DNA from: an uncultured Clostridia bacterium
GTDB taxonomy: Bacteria; Bacillota; Clostridia; TANB77; CAG-508
Assembly: GCA_934184665.1 (NCBI GenBank)
Contig: CAKPSX010000003.1
Coordinates: 1 to 64,000 of the forward strand
DNA: 64,000 nucleotides
Direction: 5' to 3'
Under the pieces are notes generated by a model, which saw only the letters and a list, made by a program, of their open reading frames with translations, was not told the DNA's origin and did no database searches. This document shows, piece after piece, positions 38,416-47,112 of this stretch; position 1 is the first letter of the stretch; every line of letters begins with the position of its first letter. The position numbers and the translations under genes are program-made.

Positions 38416-39628
38416 CTATTGTATTTCTTCTGTTTGTTGTTGTGTTATGTCAATTCTTCCCTGCATTCCTATATTTTCAACCACATCATATGTAACTTTT
38501 ACTTCTACAAATTCGTCATTTCTTGATACATCTGCTGTTTTTCCGAAGTACTGCCTTTTTATCTTTTATTACTTCTTCCATTTTTTCTTCTAATTTTTTT
38601 GTACCTATTTCTATTGCCTCTTCCTCAGAATATTCATTTGAATTTCTTTCCAATTCATAATTAGTCGTTTTTACTATGGAAATAGGTAAATATAAGTTTG
38701 AAAATATTTTTGTTTTTCTATCCTCTTCTATTGTATCATAAATTTCAAATTTTGAAAGTGTTTTATAAAAATTTATTTGAATTTTATTTAATTTTATTCC
38801 ATATTTTTCTTCTTTATTACCAGTTCTGACATTTTCATCCTTTTTATAATATATTTTTTCTGTTTCAGCATATTTTACATCTGCTTCAACTTCTCCTAAG
38901 CTATGTACATATCTTATTCCTGTGTACTTTCCTTCCATTGTTCCCTGAATCAGAACTTGCCCTTCTTGAACTTCATCTCCAACTTTTACAAGTGCTGTTC
39001 CATTTTGTGCTATGATTTTAGTAATTGTGCCTGCTTTTTTTGCAATTATATTACTATAGTCTTTTTCATCAATTAATTCTGGTGCCTCTTTTGCTTTTAC
39101 TATTTTAACTATTGCATTTGTTCCTTTTAATTTTATACCAATCCATGATATGTCATTTCTTTTTAACCTTATTTTATTCGTTATTTCTTCTGTATTTATA
39201 TCACTTTTTTTCATTCCAGTTTCTAAGCCAGCTGATTTTACATCTTCAATTATATTATCCATATTCATATTGTCTTCTATTTGAATTTCTATATTCCATA
39301 TATAGTTTGAGCTAACACATAATGCAATAATTATTATTAATAATGAGACCACAAAAACTTTTCTTTTTCTATATTTGTTTATAATAAATGGAACACCTCG
39401 TTTTTTTACTATTTTTATTTTGCATTGTAATTTCTTAGCAACTTTAACAGCTTTGTAATAATCTTGTATTCCAATATTAAGATATAATTTTACACCTTTT
39501 TCTCTTTTTAAATTCCATATTAAGATTTTGCTATTTGTACAAATATTAATAAATCTTTCAATATAATATCCTTCTACAGCTATCCTAACATATCCAAAGA
39601 AGTATTTTAGCAATACCTTAAATATCAT
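38416..39628 (-). CDS. yqfD: Sporulation protein YqfD, interrupted by a frameshift near the C-terminus
   Basis: From ATG 39628 (SD GGAGGT 5 nt upstream) the frame runs 370 codons to 38516: a YqfD N-domain (GYVRIAVEGYYIERFINIC), one helix (VFVVSLLIIIIALCVSSNYIW) and the YqfD/SpoIV-like domain (TGMKKSDINTEEI). At the T5 run 38556-38560 (A5 in the gene) the frame is lost; the +1 frame continues as RQYFGKTADVSRNDEF and EVKVTYDVVENIG to a stop at 38416, restoring the usual length of about 400 aa. Needed for late-engulfment/sigma-related sporulation in Bacillus. Likely an indel or sequencing error. Confidence 0.9.
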
Positions 39629-39641
39629 TAGATACCTCCAT

Positions 39642-39914
39642 TCAATCTTCAATTCTTTCTAGTTCTATATCGTCAATCTTGCCAGTTATTTTTATATCAT
39701 CATTTGTCATTTTTTCTAAATTCAAATTATATCCTTTTATATTAACTATTCCTATGTATGTGTTTATACTAGCAAAATATTCTTCATATTCTAAGATTCC
39801 CTTATAATTTTCTAATATCAATTCATTAAAGCCTGTTATCGTTAGCTTTGGAATATCAGAATATACTTCTTGTGGTAATTCTAATATATTTTCTAATCGC
39901 TTTCTTTTTTTCAT
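39642..39914 (-). CDS. yqfC: Sporulation protein YqfC
   Basis: 90 aa. LELPQEVYSDIPKLTITGFNEL at the N-terminus, then YKGILEYEE and IKITGKIDDIELE, all matching YqfC, a small protein usually under SigE control. Fourteen bp before yqfD on the same strand, the conserved pair. Confidence 0.93.
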   Translation of the reverse strand: MKKRKRLENILELPQEVYSDIPKLTITGFNELILENYKGILEYEEYFASINTYIGIVNIKGYNLNLEKMTNDDIKITGKIDDIELERIED

Positions 39915-39966
39915 TTTGTATCACATTCCTCTCTTACCTATTGTTTATATTTTTATGTTGACTGTT

Positions 39967-40791
39967 TTATATTTCAAACTCATCAAGTGTTCTAAATTCA
40001 TATCCTTGATTTCTCGCTTCTTTTATAATTGCATCTAATACTTCTGAATTGGTTTTTGAGTTAGAATGTAATAACATTATTTCTCCTGAATGTAAATTAT
40101 CTATTATCATCTTTTGAGCTTTTTCTTGGCTTGGTTGTTTTTTCTCATCCCAGTCGCAATATGCAAAACTCCACATTACTGTTTTATATCCCAAGTCTTG
40201 ACATTTTTTTAATGTTCTCTCATTGAATTCTCCCTTTGGAGGTCTAATATATCTCATTTCATAATTAAATTTTTCAAATACTGCTTGATGTAATTTCATA
40301 ATTTCTGTCTCAATCTCTTCATTTGAAATGCTTGGCATACTTTTATGATTTACAGTATGATTTCCTACAATATGCCCTTCCTCAATCATTCTACCTACCA
40401 ATTCAGATGCTGTATTTAAGTAATGAGATGTGATAAAAAATGTGGCTTTTACATTATTCTGTTTTAATACATCTAAGATATTTTCCATATACCCTGCCTC
40501 ATATCCTGAATCAAAAGTCAGATATATATTTTTATCAAGCTCTTTACCTAAACATATTCCGCCATTTGCTTCAAGAATCTGCTTGTTTTTGTCTCCTACA
40601 TCAGGTCTTTCATGGTTATCGTTTCTTTTTATTCCCCACTCAAGCTTTTGATTTTCACCTGTGTTTGATACAACACTCCTGATGTTTTTACTTCCAATGT
40701 CCATTTGAAATATGCAAATGGAAAAAAGAACCAATATTACACCTGATAAAATTACATTTTTTTCTATATTTCTCTTATATTGATTTTTCAT
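39967..40791 (-). CDS. pdaA: PdaA-type polysaccharide deacetylase
   Basis: 274 aa. N-terminal helix (NVILSGVILVLFSICIFQM), then LTFDSGYEAGYMENIL (PdaA has TFDNGYE; general NodB proteins have TFDDGP), GNHTVNHKSM (metal His pair), RPPKGEFNERTL and IMLLHSNS. Deacetylates muramic acid for muramic-delta-lactam formation in spore cortex. Located just upstream of yqfC/yqfD, a second sporulation link. The alternative is a general peptidoglycan deacetylase. Confidence 0.9.
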   Translation of the reverse strand: MKNQYKRNIEKNVILSGVILVLFSICIFQMDIGSKNIRSVVSNTGENQKLEWGIKRNDNHERPDVGDKNKQILEANGGICLGKELDKNIYLTFDSGYEAGYMENILDVLKQNNVKATFFITSHYLNTASELVGRMIEEGHIVGNHTVNHKSMPSISNEEIETEIMKLHQAVFEKFNYEMRYIRPPKGEFNERTLKKCQDLGYKTVMWSFAYCDWDEKKQPSQEKAQKMIIDNLHSGEIMLLHSNSKTNSEVLDAIIKEARNQGYEFRTLDEFEI

Positions 40792-40865
40792 TTTTCCTCT
40801 CCATTTCTAGGCTTTCCTGTATGTAGTGTATCCAGATAGCCTATTGACAAGTTTACCATTTTAGT

Positions 40866-40911
40866 TTATATTTATAATTGTTATATAGTATAATTTAGGC
40901 GATTGTCTAAA
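40866..40911 (+). promoter_or_regulatory. Promoter region of agrA-agrC
   Basis: A TATAAT box (40889-40894) is followed at once by the inverted repeat TTTAG...CTAAA (40894-40911) near the expected transcription start. The -35 position (TTATAT) is poor, so an activator is plausible. Confidence 0.45.
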
Positions 40912-40963
40912 CTATTATATAATTAAAAAATATATTATATTTATATTAGAAGGATTGATTTTT

Positions 40964-41683
40964 ATGCTTAATTTTGCAATTTGTGATGATAATGAACACA
41001 TATTGAACAAAATGTGTTCTTTGTTCGAGTCAGCATTTTCTAAGGGTGATTTTGAAGGCAAAATTGTATTTAAGACTACAGATTGTAATGAAATAGTTGA
41101 CTATATTTCTTCAAATAGAGTTGATGTAGTTGTATTAGATATACAATTTAATAATGTTGACAAAACTGGATTAGATATTGCAGAACAAATTAGAAGAATT
41201 AATAAAAAATGTTACATAATATTTACTACAAGTCATATTGAATATATTATGCAAGCTTATAAATTTAAAACATTTGATTATCTTATTAAAAGTGCTATAA
41301 CAATTGATGTGCTTATTGATACTTTACAAAGACTTTATGATGATATCAGTGGTACAACTGTGCAATATGTAAAAATTGACTCCAAAGGTACTATTATAGA
41401 TGTTAATGATATTCAGTTTATCGAAAAAGATGGAATGAGACTTGTTTATCATACAACTTTTAGTAAGTATGAAGTTTATACTTCGTTTTCTAAAATTCAA
41501 GATAAACTACCAAAACATTTTGTACGTTGTCATAAATCATATATAGCTAATATTAAAAATATTTCAAGTATTGCTATTGCTGATAATTTAATAACATTCA
41601 AAAATAATGAGGTTTGCTACATCGGACCTAAATATAAAGACGCATTTATGGAGGTGTTTAGACATGACACAATTTTTGAATAA
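40964..41683 (+). CDS. AgrA-like LytTR response regulator
   Basis: 239 aa. Receiver domain with the acidic pair in AICDDNE (about 8), phospho-Asp in VVVLDIQF (about 58) and FKTFDYLIKS in place of the usual K-P; C-terminal LytTR DNA-binding domain with FIEKDGMRLVYHT and HFVRCHKSYIANI. ATG 40964 with AAGGA 10 nt upstream. The downstream kinase gene overlaps it by 20 nt. Likely activates the agrB-agrD promoter at 44107-44136. Confidence 0.9.
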   Translation: MLNFAICDDNEHILNKMCSLFESAFSKGDFEGKIVFKTTDCNEIVDYISSNRVDVVVLDIQFNNVDKTGLDIAEQIRRINKKCYIIFTTSHIEYIMQAYKFKTFDYLIKSAITIDVLIDTLQRLYDDISGTTVQYVKIDSKGTIIDVNDIQFIEKDGMRLVYHTTFSKYEVYTSFSKIQDKLPKHFVRCHKSYIANIKNISSIAIADNLITFKNNEVCYIGPKYKDAFMEVFRHDTIFE

Positions 41684-43040
41684 TATTTGGACTTTTTTGA
41701 ATACAGAGAATGCTGAATTTCTAGACTATCTTGGATTAATTATGATTCCAATTGAAAACTACATACTAATGAGTTTATTCTTAATTGTTCTTAACATAAA
41801 ATCTAATAGAAATAAAAGACTAGGTTATGTACTACTTATGTCATTATTAAGTATTCTTACATCTATGTGTATTCCATCACCTTATAACATAATTATAAAT
41901 TATATTGGTATGATTTTATTAATTAAAGTGTTGTTTGAATTGACATTTCTAAAAAGTTTCATCTCTTTGTTAATATCTATATTTATATTTGGATTATGTA
42001 ATATGCTTATTCAAAATCCTTATTTAACATTATTGCATATCAGCCAAGATGACTTTATGGTAACACCAATATATCGTATCACATATCTATTTGTTTTATA
42101 TTCATTTGCATTTATTGTATGTATATTGTTGAAAAAGTTTAAAAAAGTAAAATTAACTTTAGACTTAATTGACACATTAGATAAGAAAACTAGAACTATC
42201 TTGTTAATGAATTTGATTACAGGTTTTTTAACATTATGTATTCAATTAGTAGTTACTGCATTTTATATTGATATAGTTCCACTGACTATTACTTTATTGA
42301 GTTTCATATTATTAATAGCATTTCTCATCTTAAGTATTTACAGTTTTTCGCGTATTGTTAAACTTGCTATAACAAAAAGAAATTTACAAAATGCTGAAGA
42401 TTATAATAAATCATTACAACAATTATATGATAAAGTAAAAGGTTTTAAACATGATTTTGAAAGTATGGTATTTACTCTTGGTGGATATCTTGATAATAAT
42501 GACTTAGCTGGTGCTAAATCTTATTTTGAAGATATGAAAAAAGATTGTAAATTCACAAGTAATTTATCTGTATTAAACCCAAAGATAATTAATAATCCTG
42601 GTATTTATAGTCTTTTAAATAATTTATATACAAAAGCTGTCAAACAAGATATAGATATAAGTATAAAAAGCTTTTTAGATTTATCTGATTTAAAAGTAAA
42701 TGCTTATGAATTTTCAAGAATTCTTGGTATATTAATAGATAATGCAATTGAAGCATCTGCAATATGTGATGATAAAATTGTAAAAGTAATTTTTAGAAGA
42801 GAACCAGCACATAATAAAAGTATTGTAATTATAGAAAATACATATTCTAATAAAGATGTTGATTTAACAGAAATATTTAAGAAAGGCTTTTCTGAAAAAT
42901 CAAAACATTCTGGTATTGGATTATGGGAAGTCCAAAAATATGTATCTAAAACTCAAAATCTAAATTTAGTTACTACTAAAAATAACAGATTTTTTACACA
43001 AAAATTAGAAATTTATGATGAAGTCGAAAATTTATTTTAA
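41664..43040 (+). CDS. AgrC-like sensor histidine kinase
   Basis: 458 aa. Six to seven N-terminal membrane helices (about residues 25-235) form the peptide sensor, then a short coiled-coil, the H-box region FKHDFESMVFTLGGYL with the likely phospho-His, N-box ILIDNAIEAS and a GHKL G-box KHSGIGLWEVQKYV. Typical AgrC/HPK10. The start is ATG 41664 with SD GGAGGTG 7 nt upstream inside agrA, so translation is coupled. Regulator first, kinase second is the reverse of the classical agrCA order. Confidence 0.92.
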   Translation: MTQFLNNIWTFLNTENAEFLDYLGLIMIPIENYILMSLFLIVLNIKSNRNKRLGYVLLMSLLSILTSMCIPSPYNIIINYIGMILLIKVLFELTFLKSFISLLISIFIFGLCNMLIQNPYLTLLHISQDDFMVTPIYRITYLFVLYSFAFIVCILLKKFKKVKLTLDLIDTLDKKTRTILLMNLITGFLTLCIQLVVTAFYIDIVPLTITLLSFILLIAFLILSIYSFSRIVKLAITKRNLQNAEDYNKSLQQLYDKVKGFKHDFESMVFTLGGYLDNNDLAGAKSYFEDMKKDCKFTSNLSVLNPKIINNPGIYSLLNNLYTKAVKQDIDISIKSFLDLSDLKVNAYEFSRILGILIDNAIEASAICDDKIVKVIFRREPAHNKSIVIIENTYSNKDVDLTEIFKKGFSEKSKHSGIGLWEVQKYVSKTQNLNLVTTKNNRFFTQKLEIYDEVENLF

Positions 43041-43068
43041 TATCCTCTAAATTTAATTAGAGGATATT
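43039..43068 (+). terminator. Terminator of agrA-agrC
   Basis: AATATCCTCTAA and TTAGAGGATATT form a 12-bp stem beginning at the kinase stop codon, followed by TTATTT. Confidence 0.85.
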
Positions 43069-43094
43069 TTATTTCATAAATGTATAAGACTTTA

Positions 43095-43129
43095 AAAAGG
43101 AACTTCTACAAAATGTAGAAATTCCTTTT
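43095..43129 (-). terminator. Terminator of agrB-agrD
   Basis: AAAAGGAA and TTCCTTTT arms plus an inner TTCTACA/TGTAGAA pairing; on the minus strand TTTTTAAA follows. It faces the agrC terminator head to head. Confidence 0.8.
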
Positions 43130-43188
43130 CGAATTGAATTTATAATATTTAAGTAAACTTAATTACTTACAACGTTAATTAAAATGGA

Positions 43189-43308
43189 TTAATCCTTTTT
43201 TATTAATGATGCTGGCATCTTTGGTTGATGTCCCCACCAAGCTACATAACATGCTGTATTTGTTGACTTTGCGTATTTTTCTGAAACCTTTACTAAGAAT
43301 TTTAACAT
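43189..43308 (-). CDS. AgrD-like cyclic thiolactone autoinducer peptide precursor
   Basis: 39 aa with a strong SD (AAGGAGG) 8 nt before ATG 43308. N-terminal amphipathic stretch MLKFLVKVSEKYAK, then STNTACYVAWWGHQ, then the C-terminal tail PKMPASLIKKD. The Cys, aromatic core and (Y/H)QPKMP tail are typical of Firmicutes AgrD. AgrB would form a thiolactone between Cys20 and a residue a few positions on (Trp24 if a five-residue ring); ring size is inference. It lies 74 bp after agrB on the same strand. Confidence 0.88.
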   Translation of the reverse strand: MLKFLVKVSEKYAKSTNTACYVAWWGHQPKMPASLIKKD

Positions 43309-43382
43309 AAATAATTCCTCCTTCTTTGGTTCAAATTATATAACATAAAAATATTTCCGGATTATATTTTTATATTAGGCAT

Positions 43383-43994
43383 TTATCCATTTGCATATAC
43401 TTCATATCCATATTTATTATCAGTAATTTTATATGCAAATTTGGTAATTGTTATTGTTTGAAATAAATCTCCAAATATTATAATTGATGTAATTACTGGG
43501 TTATTTATCACAAGTGCAATAGTAATTTCTGCCGTCAAAATTATATACGAGAATATTCTTTTTTGTTTTCTGTCTTTTTCTCTAAGTATTGGTACATTTT
43601 CAGTGTCAGCGGGTGCATACATTTTTAACATTAGCATCCCAAAAATCCAAACGCTCATTCCAAATATGTATTTAGTTAATCCCATTAGTATAAAATTTTT
43701 TCCTATCATAGCGGCTCCACTATACAAAATCAATGTATATATTATACAGCCTATATGTGTTTTCATATGTACGCCACCAGAAAAGCATCTATATGGAGCT
43801 ATAATAAGCATTGCTATTAAGGTCAATTTAAATATACCTAAAAAATATGCTATAAGTAAAATAATGATTCCTTTTGGTAATTCTCCTATAATATTTTGGA
43901 GTCCATACATTATTATTTCTGCTCTTTCGTCATCAATTTCTGGCATTTCTTGTCTCATTCTCTTGAGTAGTAATGTGCAGACTTTATCAATCAT
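43383..43994 (-). CDS. AgrB-like peptide-processing membrane protease
   Basis: 203 aa. Cys protease that cleaves and cyclises AgrD. RCFSGGVHMKTHIGC holds the catalytic His and Cys seven residues apart, as in S. aureus His77/Cys84. Six hydrophobic segments. I chose ATG 43994 (SD GAGGTG, 6 nt spacing); a GTG at 44003 lies inside the SD. Followed by agrD. Opposite strand to agrA-agrC. Confidence 0.93.
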   Translation of the reverse strand: MIDKVCTLLLKRMRQEMPEIDDERAEIIMYGLQNIIGELPKGIIILLIAYFLGIFKLTLIAMLIIAPYRCFSGGVHMKTHIGCIIYTLILYSGAAMIGKNFILMGLTKYIFGMSVWIFGMLMLKMYAPADTENVPILREKDRKQKRIFSYIILTAEITIALVINNPVITSIIIFGDLFQTITITKFAYKITDNKYGYEVYANG

Positions 43995-44080
43995 TTCCAT
44001 CACCTCATCTCTTCCTGAGTACAGTTATAATTTACCATGAAATTTTAAAATATGTTCACTTTGTTTATGAAAAGTCCATT

Positions 44081-44136
44081 TTTATATACAAAAAGTTGTA
44101 ATTTTAAATTTCGTATATGAATTATGCATTTTCGTA
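44081..44136 (-). promoter_or_regulatory. Candidate AgrA (LytTR) binding repeats and promoter of agrB-agrD
   Basis: On the minus strand, TACGAAAAT (44128-44136), a 12-bp spacer, then TACGAAATT (44107-44115): 9-bp direct repeats two helical turns apart, the geometry of AgrA sites in S. aureus. A TATAAA -10-like box (44081-44086) lies downstream without a consensus -35, as expected for an activated promoter. Confidence 0.6.
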
Positions 44137-44194
44137 AAATCGTTTTTTGTCTGTTTTTGTATAATTTTGTAAAGCATTAATTCAATATACATAA

Positions 44195-44239
44195 AATGTG
44201 ACTATAGAAATTATCAAAAATAACTTCTATAGTCACATT
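44195..44239 (-). terminator. Terminator after the pseudouridine synthase gene
   Basis: AATGTGACTATAGAA and TTCTATAGTCACATT form a perfect 15-bp stem; TTTTA follows on the minus strand. Confidence 0.85.
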
Positions 44240-44265
44240 CTTTTAAATATTCTAATTACAATATT

Positions 44266-44952
44266 TTATATATTAACATCTCTTATAATACACCATGTTC
44301 CATTACTCTTAGGTAAGCATTTAAAAGTAAGTTCCTCTTTTGTTACAGGATGTTGAATAGTAAGCTCATATGCCCATAAAGCAATCTGTTTGCCCTTCCC
44401 TCTACTGCCATATTTTTGATCTCCAAAAATGCTATGTCCTGAATTAGCTAATTGAACTCGTATTTGATGATGTCTACCTGTATGAAGATTTACTTTAACC
44501 AAAGATAGGTTTTTTACTTCATTATATGCAAGAACTTCATAATCAAGTTTTGCCAATTTGGCATTTTTCTTATCTTTACTAACAACCTTGCTCATATTAT
44601 TTCTTTCATCTTTATACAAATAGTCCTCTAATACTCCATTTTTATTTTCAAACTTTCCATCAACAACTGCTAAATATTTCTTTTTAAAAACTTTTTCTCT
44701 AACTTGATTGCTTAATCTTGAGGCAGCTTTTGATGTTTTAGCAAATACCATAACACCTCCAACTGGTCTATCAAGTCTGTGAACCAATCCTAAATAAACA
44801 TTACCTGGTTTATCATATTTTTCTTTGAGATATTGCTTTATTATTGTAAGCATGTCTAAATCTTCTGTTTTATCAGCCTGTGATGGAATATTAGGTTCTT
44901 TTTTTACAACAATTATATGATTATCTTCATATAATATCTCTAATTTATTCAT
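44266..44952 (-). CDS. RluA-family pseudouridine synthase, no S4 domain
   Basis: 228 aa. LYEDNHIIVVKKEPNIPSQ near the N-terminus, the catalytic Asp in LVHRLDRPVGGVMVFAKT (about 85), and LHTGRHHQIRVQLA. It lacks an N-terminal S4 RNA-binding domain, unlike RluD. Start ATG 44952 follows the GGGAG at the end of the methyltransferase gene by 7 nt; the genes are adjacent and likely translationally coupled, so both may modify rRNA. Confidence 0.93.
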   Translation of the reverse strand: MNKLEILYEDNHIIVVKKEPNIPSQADKTEDLDMLTIIKQYLKEKYDKPGNVYLGLVHRLDRPVGGVMVFAKTSKAASRLSNQVREKVFKKKYLAVVDGKFENKNGVLEDYLYKDERNNMSKVVSKDKKNAKLAKLDYEVLAYNEVKNLSLVKVNLHTGRHHQIRVQLANSGHSIFGDQKYGSRGKGKQIALWAYELTIQHPVTKEELTFKCLPKSNGTWCIIRDVNI

Positions 44953-44953
44953 T

Positions 44954-45817
44954 TTAGTTCTCCCATCTTCCATAAATTCCACATGGTAATATAAGTTTTG
45001 ATTCTTCCATTGGTAAACCAATTTCTCCTGATGATAATTTACCTTTATACTTTTTATTTACAGTTAAAGTTAATATATTTTCTAATACTTTGCTTGATAT
45101 TCCTGTTGTATATGAATTTATCAAAAAGAATAATGGATTATCAGATAACACTTTGGAACATAATTCTACTAAGTCATAAATATTATTTTCAAACTGCCAT
45201 ACTTCTCCATTTGCCCCTCTACCATATGATGGCGGATCCATTATTATTGCATCATATTTATTTCCTCTACGAATTTCTCTATTTACAAACTTTACAACAT
45301 CATCGACAATATATCTTACAGGTCTTTCTTCAAGTCCTGAAGATTTAATGTTTTCTTTTGCCCATGATACCATTCCTTTTGAACTATCAACATGGCATAC
45401 TGATGCACCAGCAGAGCTACATGCAACTGTTGCGCCACCTGTATATGCAAATAAATTTAATACTTTTATTTCTCTACTAGATTTTTTTATTTTATCTATC
45501 ATCCAATCCCAGTTAACAGCTTGTTCAGGAAATAATCCTGTATGTTTAAATCCCATTGGCTTTATATTAAATGTTAAATTTTTATATTTTATTTGCCATT
45601 GTTGTGGCATTTTTTTATTAAACTCCCATGAGCCTCCACCTGTTTTACTTCTATAATATACTGCATTTATGTTTTTCCATTTATTAGGATATGATTTATC
45701 TTTCCATATTATTTGAGAATCTGGTCTTGATAAAATTACATCTCCCCATCTTTCTAATTTTTGTCCATCTGCCATGTCTAAAATTTTATAATCTTTCCAT
45801 TCACTTGCTATATTCAT
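44954..45817 (-). CDS. Class I SAM-dependent (rRNA) methyltransferase
   Basis: 287 aa. SAM-binding NLFAYTGGATVACSSAGA about 120 and VCHVDSSKGMVSWA; catalytic IIMDPPSYGRG about 200; a C-terminal SGEIGLPMEESKLILPCG. Resembles COG1092-type rRNA methyltransferases without the PUA domain. Substrate position not determinable. SD AAAGGA before ATG 45817. Confidence 0.88.
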   Translation of the reverse strand: MNIASEWKDYKILDMADGQKLERWGDVILSRPDSQIIWKDKSYPNKWKNINAVYYRSKTGGGSWEFNKKMPQQWQIKYKNLTFNIKPMGFKHTGLFPEQAVNWDWMIDKIKKSSREIKVLNLFAYTGGATVACSSAGASVCHVDSSKGMVSWAKENIKSSGLEERPVRYIVDDVVKFVNREIRRGNKYDAIIMDPPSYGRGANGEVWQFENNIYDLVELCSKVLSDNPLFFLINSYTTGISSKVLENILTLTVNKKYKGKLSSGEIGLPMEESKLILPCGIYGRWEN

Positions 45818-45862
45818 TTTTTGTTCCTTTCACTAATAAAATCTACTTTTCTATTATACACC

Positions 45863-45890
45863 AAAAAAGATATGTTTTCCATATCTTTTT
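45863..45890 (-). terminator. Terminator between the patatin and methyltransferase genes
   Basis: AAAGATATG and CATATCTTT around a TTTTC loop; on the minus strand TTTTTTGG follows. Confidence 0.8.
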
Positions 45891-45949
45891 CTTCTTTTTA
45901 TCTGATTTTCTAATTTAAGCATAAATTTTTATTTTTCCTTAAATTAACA

Positions 45950-46801
45950 TTACTGTTTAATCATTTTTATTTGTTTTCTAGCTTGCTCGTATCCAATCTG
46001 ATATAATTCATAAATTTTACTAGAATCTAACAAAGATACCTTTTCTAAATGAATTTTTATTTCTTTATCAATTCCAGCTTTTTCATAAACATATAATTCT
46101 CTTCCTTGTAGCTCCATAGCTCTTGCAGCAACATCTATTAAATTATTACAACATTCTTGACTTTTATATACTGTTTCAAATGAAATTCCATAAACCTCAT
46201 CTGCTCCTATTTGTTTTAATGGCTTCCATGGTAAATTTTCACGTGTTCCACCATCTATCAGTTGTAAGCCCATATATTCACATGGAGAAAATACAACTGG
46301 AAAACTGCAACTAGCTCTAATAGCAGTTTCTATTGGAATATCTGTTATAAATACTGTATCATCTAAAAGTGAGCTCCTTTGCTCTTTTGAAGATGCAATA
46401 TATACTGTTCCATTTTGTAAATCTACCATTGATATTGCCAATGGCATTTCTATTTCATCAATTCTATTTATTCCTTTTTCTTTGCAAATGTCTCTCATTA
46501 TTTTTTCGACAACTTTTCCACTATTTAAGCCATCAATTATTATTCGTCTTTGAAATATTAATCCAAAAATCATTTTAAAGACATTTCTCCAATCAGCATA
46601 TTTTATTTTTCTACAATAAACTTGGAACATATCCCACATTTCATCACTATTATAACCTAATGCATACATAGTGGCAATTATACTTCCAGATGATGCACCT
46701 GAAACGCAATCAAACTTTATGTTTTTTTCTTCAAATGCTTTTAATGCACCAATATGTGCCGCTGCTTTTATTCCACCGCCAGCTAAGCATAAACCTTTCA
46801 T
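45950..46801 (-). CDS. Patatin-like phospholipase (RssA family)
   Basis: 283 aa. Oxyanion hole GGGIKAAAHIGA near residue 8, nucleophile Ser in SGASSGS about 37, and catalytic Asp in DGGTRENLP about 190: an intact Ser-Asp dyad. Cytoplasmic acyl-hydrolase on lipid substrates; specific substrate unknown. SD GGGTGA before ATG 46801. Preceded by a 39-residue membrane peptide gene, probably in one transcript. Confidence 0.92.
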   Translation of the reverse strand: MKGLCLAGGGIKAAAHIGALKAFEEKNIKFDCVSGASSGSIIATMYALGYNSDEMWDMFQVYCRKIKYADWRNVFKMIFGLIFQRRIIIDGLNSGKVVEKIMRDICKEKGINRIDEIEMPLAISMVDLQNGTVYIASSKEQRSSLLDDTVFITDIPIETAIRASCSFPVVFSPCEYMGLQLIDGGTRENLPWKPLKQIGADEVYGISFETVYKSQECCNNLIDVAARAMELQGRELYVYEKAGIDKEIKIHLEKVSLLDSSKIYELYQIGYEQARKQIKMIKQ

Positions 46802-46833
46802 AGTATCACCCTACTACTAGTTTATGCAAAGTT

Positions 46834-46953
46834 TTATATTATTGATATACCTATTTTTATTAATTGATAAATCATAAAAAAATTAGCTCCTGTTAAAATA
46901 ACAAAAGAAAATACTGCAAATGAAAACAGTTTGTGCTTTTTTAAAAACTTCAT
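46834..46953 (-). CDS. Small membrane peptide upstream of the patatin gene
   Basis: 39 aa, MKFLKKHKLFSFAVFS onward: a basic N-terminus and one strong hydrophobic helix ending in IKIGISII. SD AAGAAGGGGA before ATG 46953 supports translation. No family name known to me. It lies 32 bp before the patatin start on the same strand. The rest of the stretch to uvrC holds an inverted repeat TCAGGAA...TTCCTGA near 46990-47015. Confidence 0.7.
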   Translation of the reverse strand: MKFLKKHKLFSFAVFSFVILTGANFFMIYQLIKIGISII

Positions 46954-47112
46954 ATATAATCAATCCCCTTCTTGGAAAATTTTATATCAGGAAATTTATC
47001 TATCTTCCTGACACTTTTTTCCTATATGCTTGTCCAATAATATATATATTAATTTTTTTTAAATTTATTCTTATTTCTTTAAAGTTTTCATCGCAATATT
47101 TTACATATTTTC

